DNA of 11,853 nt from NCBI GenBank assembly GCA_903958915.1, contig CAJBVC010000783.1, positions 1-11,853 on the forward strand, written 5' to 3'. The stretch's first letter is position 1; every line of letters begins with the position of its first letter. The stretch comes from an uncultured beta proteobacterium. GTDB taxonomy: Bacteria > Pseudomonadota > Gammaproteobacteria > Burkholderiales > Burkholderiaceae_C. The position numbers and the translations under genes were made by a program. This document shows positions 1 through 6,697 of the stretch, in pieces. The notes below the pieces were generated by a model. The model had not been told where the DNA came from and did no database searches. It saw only the letters and a program-made list of their open reading frames with translations.

Positions 1-874
1 GGCGCTCGGCCAGGCTGGGCAGGACCAGACGAACCGCGACGGCGGCCACCGCGAACCCGCCAAGAATGGTGCCGATCACCGAAGCGCTGAAGTCCCGCTC
101 GTGTCCCAATACCGGCACCACAAAGGTATGCACGTCCCAGCATGAAGACAGCAGCCAGTTCACCATCAGGAGACGCTGCATGGGGGCAGCACCAAGCACT
201 TCACGCACATGGTCCAGGGTACTCCCAGCCGGGCGCGGGGATGCCGGCAATTCGGCGGCGTTGCGAACCCAAAGCCAGGTACACAACGGAAGCAACGCGC
301 ACAACAAAAACGCTGCGCCAAAACCTATGACATCGCCCGCTGACCCGCCAAACGGACGACTGGCAAAGTCAATCAACAAGCCAGCGGCTACCGGCCCCAC
401 GAAATTGGAGAGCGCAGGACCAATGGACAGCAAACTGAAGGCACGCTTGAGTTCGGTGGTGTCGCGTGCCATACGTCCGACGTGGCGCTGCAGGGCAATC
501 GAACTCACCCCGGTCGCGCCGCCCAGGCACAACGCTGCCAGACACAGCGTGACCATCCCGGGCAGCACTACGGTCAAAACTGCGCCCAGGCTGGCCGCCA
601 CCACGGCCCAACCCATGGGCCGACGCAGACCGTGCCGATCGGCATAGCGCCCCGCCGGGATCGAGAGAAACACCTGCGTCAGCGCAAACAACGACAGCAA
701 TCCGCCCACTGCCAGCGCGCTCTGACCCTGCTTCAACGCAAAGAGTGGCGCTGCCAGACGCATGGCAGCCATGCTGGCATGCAGGCACACATGCCCCAGA
801 ATCAACCGCGCCAGTGGCCACAATCCGCGCCAGCCCGGCGCCAGAGTGAGCGCGCCCACCACTGGACCGCTCAT
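1..874 (-). CDS. MFS transporter, 3' end cut by the window edge
   Basis: An open frame runs from an ATG at 874 to the left edge and gives the first 291 residues of a membrane protein; the C-terminus lies outside the window. Alternating hydrophobic segments fit roughly eight transmembrane helices. The MFS signature loop between helices 2 and 3 is clear at residues 75-85 (GRYADRHGLRR, the G-x3-D-R-x-G-R-R pattern). A polar loop around residues 205-225 would be the central cytoplasmic loop separating the two six-helix halves. MFS proteins are inner-membrane secondary carriers, but nothing here reveals the substrate; a drug or metabolite exporter is possible. The ATG overlaps the rmuC stop codon as ATGA, so translation is probably coupled to rmuC. 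Family assignment is firm; substrate is unknown. Confidence 0.88.
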   Translation of the reverse strand, partial: MSGPVVGALTLAPGWRGLWPLARLILGHVCLHASMAAMRLAAPLFALKQGQSALAVGGLLSLFALTQVFLSIPAGRYADRHGLRRPMGWAVVAASLGAVLTVVLPGMVTLCLAALCLGGATGVSSIALQRHVGRMARDTTELKRAFSLLSIGPALSNFVGPVAAGLLIDFASRPFGGSAGDVIGFGAAFLLCALLPLCTWLWVRNAAELPASPRPAGSTLDHVREVLGAAPMQRLLMVNWLLSSCWDVHTFVVPVLGHERDFSASVIGTILGGFAVAAVAVRLVLPSLAER

Positions 875-2253
875 GTGACAGGGCCCGCCGGTGAGTCCAA
901 ATCCTGGTCTGCGGGAATCATGGTTTGGGCCGATGCATCTGGCAAGGCTTCGACGGTTTTCAGGACCCGGCCCATGGCACGACTGCGTGTCTGCGCGGAG
1001 TCCAGTGTCTTGAGCACGGTCTCGGTCTGTGCCTTGACCTTGGCCAGTACATCACCGAACTTGTTGAACTCGGTCTTTACTGCACCCAACACCTGCCAGA
1101 CTTCGCTGGAGCGCTTCTCCAGCGCCAGCGTACGGAAACCCATTTGCAGCGAACTGAGCATGGCCAGCAACGTGGTGGGGCCTGCCAGTGTGATCCGATG
1201 CTCGCGCTGCAAGCCTTCCATCAAACCAGGGCGACGCAGCACCTCGGCGTACAGCCCTTCGGTTGGCAGAAACAAAATGGCAAAGTCGGTGGTGTATGGG
1301 GGCTCGATGTATTTCTCAGCAATGGACCGCGCTTCCAGGCGGATGCGGGCCTCCAGTGCCTTGCCGGCAGCCTCGGCGGCAGGCACATCGGCCCTGCCCT
1401 GCGCGTCGAGCAGGCGCTCATAGTCCTCATTTGGAAACTTCGCGTCGATCGGGAGCCACAGCGGCGCCCCGCTGTCTGACCTGCCTGGCAATTTGATGGC
1501 AAAATCGACCACGTTCTTGCTCTCGGGCCGGGTAGCGATCTGCGTGGCGTACTGATCAGGTACAAACACCTGCTCCAAAAGGCTTGCGAGTTGGGCCTCG
1601 CCAAACATGCCGCGCGTTTTCACATTGGTCAGCAGGTGCTTGAGGTCCCCCACACCCTGCGCCAGCGTCTGCATTTCCCCCAGCCCTTTGTGGACCTGCT
1701 CCAGCCGGTCTGCCACCTGCTTGAAGCTTTCGCCCAGACGGGCCTGCAGGGTGGTCTGCAACTTTTCGTCAACCGTCGCCCGCATCTCATCGAGCTTGGC
1801 AGCGTTACTGGTTTGCAACTGCGCCAGCTGGGCTTCCAGGGTCTGGCGAACCTCCGCCATGCGCCGCGCGTTGGTCTCGCTCAGGCTGGTGAGTTGCAGT
1901 GTGAGGGTGTCGGAAAGCGTCTTCTGCAACAAGGACAGTTGCTGGCCGAACGCATCCATCTGCGTGTTCTGGGTGCGCGTGGCTTCGGCGCTCTGCTGGG
2001 TCAGGGTTTGCTGGAAACTGGCCTGGCTCTGGGTCGCTTCCTGGCGTGCTGCTCTGGAAGAATCGGCAATTTCGCGACGCAACTCGCGTTCCAGACGGTC
2101 ATTACCAGCTTGAATGGCAGCGCGCAGGTCCTGCAAGGCTGCCTGCTGCTGTGCCGCTGTCGAAGCACCGGTGTTTGCACGCGCCAACCACAGCACAATG
2201 GCCAGATTCAGCACCATGAGCACGACCAAGGCTGCCGCCATCCATTCGTTCAT
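871..2253 (-). CDS. rmuC: RmuC family DNA recombination protein
   Basis: The protein is about 460 residues. It has one N-terminal hydrophobic segment (about residues 3-25), which would anchor it in the membrane. A long Ala/Gln-rich coiled coil follows to about residue 195, then the conserved RmuC domain (about 200-430). The domain shows the family block TRGMFGEAQL and the nuclease-like motif IDAKFPNEDY, consistent with the PD-(D/E)XK-type fold attributed to the family. In E. coli RmuC limits recombination between short inverted repeats; its biochemical activity is not settled. I chose ATG 2253 over an in-frame GTG at 2259 because GTG has no Shine-Dalgarno ahead of it. ATG 2241 is a further option, with GGGA 12 bases upstream. 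The stop overlaps the start of the MFS gene (ATGA). Confidence 0.93.
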   Translation of the reverse strand: MNEWMAAALVVLMVLNLAIVLWLARANTGASTAAQQQAALQDLRAAIQAGNDRLERELRREIADSSRAARQEATQSQASFQQTLTQQSAEATRTQNTQMDAFGQQLSLLQKTLSDTLTLQLTSLSETNARRMAEVRQTLEAQLAQLQTSNAAKLDEMRATVDEKLQTTLQARLGESFKQVADRLEQVHKGLGEMQTLAQGVGDLKHLLTNVKTRGMFGEAQLASLLEQVFVPDQYATQIATRPESKNVVDFAIKLPGRSDSGAPLWLPIDAKFPNEDYERLLDAQGRADVPAAEAAGKALEARIRLEARSIAEKYIEPPYTTDFAILFLPTEGLYAEVLRRPGLMEGLQREHRITLAGPTTLLAMLSSLQMGFRTLALEKRSSEVWQVLGAVKTEFNKFGDVLAKVKAQTETVLKTLDSAQTRSRAMGRVLKTVEALPDASAQTMIPADQDLDSPAGPVT

Positions 2254-2283
2254 TCCCACAGGGTACGCTCAGAAAAATAACAA

Positions 2284-2342
2284 CAAAAACACCCTTTAGC
2301 GCCCGCCAGAAAAGCGTAAGCAGCTACAAAAACAGGAGCAAT
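2284..2342. repeat. Probable dispersed Comamonadaceae intergenic repeat
   Basis: This is the only sizeable gap in the left cluster (2254-2358). On the minus strand it reads GATTGCTCCTGTTTTTGTAG, then CTGCTTACGCTTTTCTGGCG, then GGCGCTAAAGGGTGTTTTTG. The arrangement of T-run, AGCTGCTT-CGCTT, GGGCGCTA and T-run resembles a short repeat that I recall in many intergenic regions of Comamonadaceae. That recognition is from memory and no second copy exists in this window. No convincing promoter or intrinsic terminator for rmuC is visible in the gap. Confidence 0.4.
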
Positions 2343-2358
2343 CACGGTAAGGATTCAA

Positions 2359-3348
2359 CTACCCCTTGACGGTATTGAGCGGGGTGACAGCCGTGCCGTT
2401 TACCAGATACCCGATCAGGTTGTCCACTGCAAGGTTTGCCATCGCCCGCCGCGCGCCGGCAGTGGCGCTACCGATATGGGGGGTCAACACCACGTTGGGA
2501 ACTTTTAGCAATTCGGGATGCACCACGGGCTCGCCCTCGTAGACATCCAGACCCGCAGCGGCGATACGCTTGTCCATCAAAGCTTGCGCTAACGCTGCAT
2601 CATCCACAATGCCTCCCCGAGCGATGTTGACTAGGGTGGCGGTAGGCTTCATCAGTGCTAGCTCTGCCGCCCCGATGGTGTGGTGGGATGCCGCCGAATA
2701 GGGCACTACCAGCATCACATGGTCGGCCGACTGCAGGAGTTCACTTTTCGACACATAGTGGGCGTTGTATTGGTCCTCGGTCGCTGCATCAAGACGCGAG
2801 CGGTTGTGATAGATCACCCGCATGCCAAAGCCCAACGCACCTCTGCGCGCAATGGCCTGGCCGATGCGACCCATGCCAATGATGCCCAGCGTGCTGCCAT
2901 GTACCTCGGAGCCCAAAAACATGTCGTAACTCCAGCGCTTCCACAGGCCTGCGCGCAGAAAATGTTCGCTCTCAGCCACCCGACGTGCAGTGGCCATCAG
3001 CAAGGCAAACCCCAAGTCGGCGGTGGTCTCGGTCAGCACGTCGGGTGCGTTGGTGCCCAGTACACCGGCAGCGCTCATCGCTTCGAGGTCAAAGTTGTTG
3101 TACCCCACCGTCATGTTGGCGCAGACTTTCAGCGTGCTGCATTGCGCCAGGAGTGCCGCGTCGATGCGTTCCACGCCAGTGGTAAAGACGCCCACCTTGC
3201 CCTGTAACCGTGCCACCAGTTCCTCACGAACCCAGGAAGTGTCGTCGGCATTGGTTTCGACCTCAAAATGCTCGGATAGGCGCTCCACAACGTCTGGAAA
3301 AATGCTGCGTGTCATCAGCACCTTGGGTTTGGCAGTCAAGTCAGTCAT
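2359..3348 (-). CDS. D-2-hydroxyacid dehydrogenase, glyoxylate/hydroxypyruvate reductase type
   Basis: The protein is 329 residues, the normal length for this NAD(P)H-dependent cytosolic family. A split catalytic domain surrounds a Rossmann domain with the dinucleotide motif GMGRIG at residues 158-163. The catalytic triad is present with family spacing: Arg244 (NIARGG), Glu273 (EGEP) and His291 (TPHIGSAT). The spacing and context match glyoxylate reductases (GhrB/GyaR-like), which reduce glyoxylate or hydroxypyruvate to glycolate or glycerate. Other 2-keto acids such as 2-ketogluconate are possible, so I give no symbol. HNRSR at 181-185, after the second beta strand of the nucleotide fold, suggests NADPH preference (inference). 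The ATG at 3348 has GGGA about 8 bases upstream. It lies 27 bases behind pncB and is probably co-transcribed with it. Confidence 0.9.
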   Translation of the reverse strand: MTDLTAKPKVLMTRSIFPDVVERLSEHFEVETNADDTSWVREELVARLQGKVGVFTTGVERIDAALLAQCSTLKVCANMTVGYNNFDLEAMSAAGVLGTNAPDVLTETTADLGFALLMATARRVAESEHFLRAGLWKRWSYDMFLGSEVHGSTLGIIGMGRIGQAIARRGALGFGMRVIYHNRSRLDAATEDQYNAHYVSKSELLQSADHVMLVVPYSAASHHTIGAAELALMKPTATLVNIARGGIVDDAALAQALMDKRIAAAGLDVYEGEPVVHPELLKVPNVVLTPHIGSATAGARRAMANLAVDNLIGYLVNGTAVTPLNTVKG

Positions 3349-3375
3349 GGCGTTTCCCGTTGTGTTGCCAGCGCA

Positions 3376-4584
3376 TTAAGCCGCTGGAGCAATTTCAAAC
3401 ACCTGGCGCAGGTAAGCCAGGTACTTCTCATCCTCGCACATATTCTTGGAGGGTGTATCGGACAGCTTGGCAACGGGTTGTCCATTGCAGCGGACCATCT
3501 TGATGACGATTTGCAAGGGTTCATAGCCCAGGTCGTTGGTCAGGTTCGTGCCAATTCCAAAGGCCAACTGGCAACGCCCCCGAAATTGCTGGTACAGCGC
3601 AATCGTCCTCGGCACAGTGAGTCCATCACTGAAGATCAGTGTCTTGGTGTGCGGGTCCACCCGGTTGCGGATGTAGTGGTCCAGCATACGCTCACCCCAT
3701 TCGAAGGGGTCGCCGCTGTCGTGGCGTGCGCCATCGAACAACTTGCAGAAGTACAAATCGTAGTCTCGCAGGAAGGCACTCATGCCGTACACATCCGAGA
3801 GGGCAATGCCCAGATCGCCGCGGTATTCGCGCGCCCAAGACTCAAAGGCAAAGGTCTGGCTATCGCGCAAGCGCGGGCCCAGTGCCTGTGACGCCTGCAG
3901 GTACTCATGTGCCATCGTGCCCAGCGGTGTGAGGCCCAGTTTCATCGCGAACAATACATTGCTCGTGCCCGCCAACTGGCCAGGTGTGCCCTTGCCTGCT
4001 CCGGGGCTGTGCTGCGTTCCCAGACGGGCACACAGCACCCGCATGACCTCTTCATGCCAGGCCCTTGAGAAACGGCGACGAGTCCCATAGTCAGCGATCT
4101 TTAGTTCGGCCAACCCTTCAGCCCGCAACTGGCTGATTTTGAGGTCCAGGCGTTGACGTCCTTCCAGAAAATCAGGCACGCGCTGCGTGTTGCGAAAGTA
4201 GACTTCATTCACGATGGCGAGCACCGGGATTTCGAACAGAATGGTGTGCAACCACGGGCCTACGATGACGATATCGATATCGCCGTTGGCCAGGGGCGTC
4301 ACCGTGATGTACTTTTCATTGAGCCGGAAAAGCCCCAGAAAGTCCACAAAATCACTCTTGATGAACCGCAAGGAGCGCAGGTAGGCAAGTTCGCTTTCCT
4401 GAAAGTGCAGACTGCACAAGGAGCGAATTTCTTCACGGATTTCCTGAACGTGGGGTGCAAGATCGACACCACCATTGCGGCATTTGAATCGGTACTCGAC
4501 CTGGGCTCCCGGAAACTGGTGCAGGACCACCTGCATCATGGTGAACTTATAAAGGTCGGTATCCAGCAGGCTGGTGATGATCAT
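3376..4584 (-). CDS. pncB: Nicotinate phosphoribosyltransferase
   Basis: The protein is 402 residues, matching E. coli PncB (about 400). It converts nicotinate plus PRPP, with ATP hydrolysis, into nicotinate mononucleotide in the Preiss-Handler salvage route to NAD. The N-terminus [14 protein letters not shown] is the family hallmark. The block [10 protein letters not shown] carries His226, aligning with the histidine that is transiently phosphorylated in the enteric enzymes. [12 protein letters not shown] (283-294) and [12 protein letters not shown] (332-343) are further conserved phosphate and ribose binding segments. A Gly/Pro-rich stretch at about 189-205, just before the conserved GTSNV, looks like a loop insertion relative to E. 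coli. No strong Shine-Dalgarno precedes ATG 4584. The gene starts 21 bases after the nitroreductase stop, so re-initiation is likely. Confidence 0.96.
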   Translation of the reverse strand: MIITSLLDTDLYKFTMMQVVLHQFPGAQVEYRFKCRNGGVDLAPHVQEIREEIRSLCSLHFQESELAYLRSLRFIKSDFVDFLGLFRLNEKYITVTPLANGDIDIVIVGPWLHTILFEIPVLAIVNEVYFRNTQRVPDFLEGRQRLDLKISQLRAEGLAELKIADYGTRRRFSRAWHEEVMRVLCARLGTQHSPGAGKGTPGQLAGTSNVLFAMKLGLTPLGTMAHEYLQASQALGPRLRDSQTFAFESWAREYRGDLGIALSDVYGMSAFLRDYDLYFCKLFDGARHDSGDPFEWGERMLDHYIRNRVDPHTKTLIFSDGLTVPRTIALYQQFRGRCQLAFGIGTNLTNDLGYEPLQIVIKMVRCNGQPVAKLSDTPSKNMCEDEKYLAYLRQVFEIAPAA

Positions 4585-4605
4585 GGGAAGTGCCAGTACA
4601 ACCGG

Positions 4606-5301
4606 CTATTCCAGCCAACTGGTGAACTCATGCACAGGAATGCGCGGTGTATGAAAAGTGTTCACGATGGCAGATTCATCTGCATAACCCAGTGCCATAC
4701 CGCACACCAGCATTTCGTCCGGACCCGCCCCGATATGCGGCATGATGATTTTGGAAAAACCATTCCATGCCGCCTGCGGACAGGTGTGTAAACCATGTCC
4801 CCGCGCTGACACCATGATGCTCTGTAGAAACGTGCCGTAGTCCAGCAACGACCCGCGTCCCATCACCCTGTCAATCGTAAAGAACAGACCGATGGGCGCA
4901 TCGAAAAAGCGGAAATTGGCCTGGTGCTGTGCGTGCATCTTGTCCTTGTCACCCTTGCCAATGCCCATCAGCCCGTACAGGCCCCAGCCGTTCTCGCGGC
5001 GCCGGTCAATGTAGGGACTGACCCATTTGGTCGGGTAGTAATCGTATTCTTCGGCGTACTGTGCGGCCAGCGATGGATCGGCGCGCATGGCGTCGTGCGC
5101 TGCGCAGGCCTGCTCGACCAATGCATTGCGACTCGCCCCCTGCAGCACGTACACCTTCCATGGCTGGCAATTCGTGCCTGATGGGGCCCTGCTGCAGACG
5201 CTCAGAATGTGCTCCAAAAGCTTCTTGGGCACCTCCTGATTGGTAAAAGCCCGCACCGACATGCGCGATGCTATTGCCGTATCCACCACATTCGAATTCA
5301 T
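4606..5301 (-). CDS. Nitroreductase family FMN oxidoreductase
   Basis: The protein is 231 residues, typical of the single-domain nitroreductase family, whose members bind FMN as dimers and transfer hydride from NAD(P)H to nitroaromatics, quinones or other acceptors. The FMN phosphate-binding start [13 protein letters not shown] (12-24) and the second FMN motif [15 protein letters not shown] (39-53) are clear. A segment near 174-205 ([26 protein letters not shown]) is the conserved C-terminal part. The true substrate cannot be read from sequence; 4-nitrobenzoate reductases of the PnbA kind are relatives. I chose ATG 5301 rather than a longer in-frame start at 5520. The extra 73 residues overlap the thioesterase, are Cys/Arg/Gly-rich and carry no family homology. 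The chosen ATG forms ATGA with the thioesterase stop, and GGAAAG lies about 8 bases ahead. Confidence 0.92.
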   Translation of the reverse strand: MNSNVVDTAIASRMSVRAFTNQEVPKKLLEHILSVCSRAPSGTNCQPWKVYVLQGASRNALVEQACAAHDAMRADPSLAAQYAEEYDYYPTKWVSPYIDRRRENGWGLYGLMGIGKGDKDKMHAQHQANFRFFDAPIGLFFTIDRVMGRGSLLDYGTFLQSIMVSARGHGLHTCPQAAWNGFSKIIMPHIGAGPDEMLVCGMALGYADESAIVNTFHTPRIPVHEFTSWLE

Positions 5302-5741
5302 AACAGACTTTCCAAAACAGATTTGAGTTGCGCAGGCAGTGGAACAGGTCGCCGCGTTTTGGCATCCACGTACACATGCACAAAATGGCCCTTGGCCGCC
5401 GCCATTTCTCCAGCACCGAAGACCCCAACCTCGTATCGAACGCTGGAGGTACCCAGTTTGGCAACCCGAATGCCCACATGGACTGGTTCGGGAAATGCCA
5501 ACGGCGCAAAGTAATTGCAACTGGTTTCCACCACCAGACCGATGGTGTCGCTACGATGGATATCGAGTGCTCCACGTTCGATCAGGTAGGCGTTGACCGC
5601 TGTATCAAACCAGCTGTAATACACCACGTTGTTGACGTGCCCGTAAGCGTCGTTGTCCATCCAACGGGTCGCTATGGTTCTGAATACACGGTAAGCGCTG
5701 CGGGGCTCGGGCTGCGGCTTGTTTGAATTGGCACTTGGCAT
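5298..5741 (-). CDS. 4HBT-type acyl-CoA thioesterase (hotdog fold)
   Basis: The protein is 147 residues with a single hotdog domain. The signature helix region is [20 protein letters not shown] (26-45). Asp31 aligns with the catalytic aspartate (Asp17) of Pseudomonas 4-hydroxybenzoyl-CoA thioesterase, and the pattern is shared with YbgC/FadM-like enzymes. These cytosolic enzymes hydrolyse acyl-CoA thioesters; the acyl chain preferred here is unknown. The gene heads the four-gene cluster running to the 2-hydroxyacid dehydrogenase and is divergent from phaP across a 227-base region. Its start codon has only a GGCGG immediately upstream, inside or next to a small hairpin (arms 5753-5757 and 5759-5763). 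The stop codon overlaps the nitroreductase start. Confidence 0.9.
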   Translation of the reverse strand: MPSANSNKPQPEPRSAYRVFRTIATRWMDNDAYGHVNNVVYYSWFDTAVNAYLIERGALDIHRSDTIGLVVETSCNYFAPLAFPEPVHVGIRVAKLGTSSVRYEVGVFGAGEMAAAKGHFVHVYVDAKTRRPVPLPAQLKSVLESLL

Positions 5742-5825
5742 ACCGCCATTCTGCCAGCCTGGCGGAACTGCCCGCTGGTCGTGTCAAACCAATGACAACT
5801 TGCAAAATTAGAAAACGCCAACTAA

Positions 5826-5842
5826 TTTGTTGCATTGCAGCA
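5826..5842 (-). promoter_or_regulatory. Candidate operator 1 upstream of phaP (PhaR-like)
   Basis: Read on the minus strand this site is TGCTGCAATGCAACAAA, with an internal palindrome TGCAnTGCA at 5831-5839. It matches the plus-strand site at 5887-5903 in 15 of 17 positions, in opposite orientation. It sits just upstream of the phaP -35 region. PhaR proteins are reported to bind TGC-rich sequences in phasin promoters; assignment to PhaR here is inference. Confidence 0.55.
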
Positions 5843-5850
5843 AAAATCGC

Positions 5851-5878
5851 TTGTGCGCCACGTTCAGCCCTCTATAAT
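5851..5878 (+). promoter_or_regulatory. Sigma-70 promoter of phaP
   Basis: A perfect -10 box TATAAT lies at 5873-5878. The best -35 is TTGTGC at 5851-5856, with a 16-base spacer; it keeps only the TTG of the consensus. Transcription would begin near 5885 and leave a leader of about 85 bases before phaP. A perfect -10 fits a strongly expressed gene under repressor control. The two 17-bp candidate operators lie on either side of this promoter. Confidence 0.7.
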
Positions 5879-5886
5879 TCGAATCA

Positions 5887-5903
5887 TGCTGCACTGCAAC
5901 ATA
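5887..5903 (+). promoter_or_regulatory. Candidate operator 2 at the phaP transcription start
   Basis: The plus-strand sequence is TGCTGCACTGCAACATA, with the palindrome TGCAcTGCA at 5890-5898. It overlaps the first transcribed bases predicted from the TATAAT box. It is the inverted partner of the site at 5826-5842, with core centres 59 bases apart. Placement over the start site suits a repressor that blocks initiation or early elongation. Confidence 0.55.
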
Positions 5904-5968
5904 AGTTGATTAAGCGGCTATGTGAATGAGCAAGCAAACTTTTTTATTTAACCTCTGGAGATTGAACT

Positions 5969-6511
5969 ATGCTGACCGTTGAACAACTGATGGCTTCCCA
6001 CAAAGCGAACATTGAAACCCTGTATGGCCTGACCGCCAAGGCTTTTGAAGGTGTCGAGAAGATTGTTGAACTCAATTTGACCGCATCCAAGGCAGCGTTG
6101 GCCGAGGCGTCCAACCATACTCAGTCGGTTTTGAGCGTCAAGGACGCGCAAGAACTCCTGGCCCTGCAATCGGGCTTGTTCCAGCCTCTGGCAGAAAAAG
6201 CCGCCGCCTATAGCCGTCATTTGTATGACATCGCTTCCGGTACCGGTGCCGATTTCGGCAAGGCATTTGAAGGCCAGGCCTCCGACGCACAGAAGAAGTT
6301 CATGGGCCTGGTGGACAACGCCGCCAAGAATGCTCCCGCCGGTTCCGAGGCTGCTGTCGCTGTCATGAAGAGCACCGTTGCGGCTGCCAACAATGCGCTG
6401 GAGTCGGTCCAAAAGGCTGTCAAGCAAGCAACCGAAGTGGCTGAAGCCAACTTCAATGCTGTGGCAGCTACCGCCACCAACGCCACCAAGCAGGCGGCCA
6501 AGAAGCGTTAA
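5969..6511 (+). CDS. phaP: Phasin, polyhydroxyalkanoate granule-associated protein
   Basis: The protein is 180 residues, close to the usual size of betaproteobacterial phasins. Phasins coat intracellular PHA granules, control granule number and size, and shield other proteins from the hydrophobic surface. The N-terminus ([21 protein letters not shown]) and the amphipathic, Ala-rich helical body are typical of the phasin_2 family. There is no Cys or Trp and no signal peptide, and the tail is Ala/Lys-rich (KQAAKKR). GGAG at 5956-5959, 9 bases before the ATG, is a good ribosome-binding site. The gene stands alone between its own promoter and terminator. It is probably repressed by PhaR until PHA accumulates (family knowledge plus the operator pair). 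No PHA synthase or phaR gene lies in the window. Confidence 0.95.
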   Translation: MLTVEQLMASHKANIETLYGLTAKAFEGVEKIVELNLTASKAALAEASNHTQSVLSVKDAQELLALQSGLFQPLAEKAAAYSRHLYDIASGTGADFGKAFEGQASDAQKKFMGLVDNAAKNAPAGSEAAVAVMKSTVAAANNALESVQKAVKQATEVAEANFNAVAATATNATKQAAKKR

Positions 6512-6660
6512 TCAGTGCCTTCATGTTGCTTTGGAGAACACTCTCTAGCGACCAAGGGAAAACCCTGAGATAATTGATTCACTAAGCCACGGTTTCGCAA
6601 GAAAGCCTGCCGTACCAGTTGTCTCCTCGGGTCCTTTCGAAACCTACAGGTTCAGGGATC
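6512..6660 (+). other. Structured phaP 3' untranslated region
   Basis: This stretch between the phaP stop and its terminator holds no gene. It holds several possible hairpins: AGGG-AAAA-CCCT at 6555-6566, GGTTTC-GCAA-GAAAGCC at 6591-6607 (GNRA-type loop, one bulge), AACCT-AC-AGGTT at 6641-6652, and the palindrome AGGGATCCCT running to 6663. A single-stranded-looking UCUCCUC at 6622-6628 is complementary to Shine-Dalgarno sequences. It may only be a long 3' UTR, or it could yield a small RNA. Confidence 0.4.
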
Positions 6661-6665
6661 CCTTC

Positions 6666-6697
6666 AGGGCCTCGTCGCAAGACGGGGCCTTTTTTTT
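6666..6697 (+). terminator. Intrinsic terminator of phaP
   Basis: The stem is GGCCTCGTC (6668-6676) with GACGGGGCC (6681-6689), nine pairs including one G-U, closed by a GCAA tetraloop and followed by eight T residues (6690-6697). The T-run touches the stop codon of the convergent patatin gene. On the minus strand no T-run follows the stem, so it should work mainly for phaP. Confidence 0.93.

Noticed and set aside
369..821. A 150-residue minus-strand frame inside the MFS gene
   Set aside because: The MFS frame starting at 874 gives continuous transmembrane segments and the MFS signature; this frame is out of phase with it and shows neither.
482..1423. A long plus-strand open frame opposite the MFS and rmuC genes
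   Set aside because: It is antisense to two well-supported genes, has the composition of a GC-rich shadow frame and no recognisable domain. The same holds for plus-strand frames opposite pncB, clpA and icd.
5302..5520. A 73-residue N-terminal extension of the nitroreductase frame
   Set aside because: It lies wholly inside the thioesterase gene in another frame, is Cys/Arg/Gly-rich, and has no nitroreductase features. ATG 5301 has a ribosome-binding site and an ATGA overlap.
5782..5787. A perfect minus-strand TTGACA as -35 of the thioesterase promoter
   Set aside because: No -10-like hexamer lies 16-18 bases downstream; the position reads CGCCAG in a GC-rich hairpin.
5948..6427. A 159-residue minus-strand frame opposite phaP
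   Set aside because: It is a shadow of the well-supported phasin frame; no ribosome-binding site, promoter or domain was seen.
6618..6630. A strong GAGGAGA ribosome-binding-like sequence on the minus strand
   Set aside because: No start codon follows at a usable distance and no open frame begins there.
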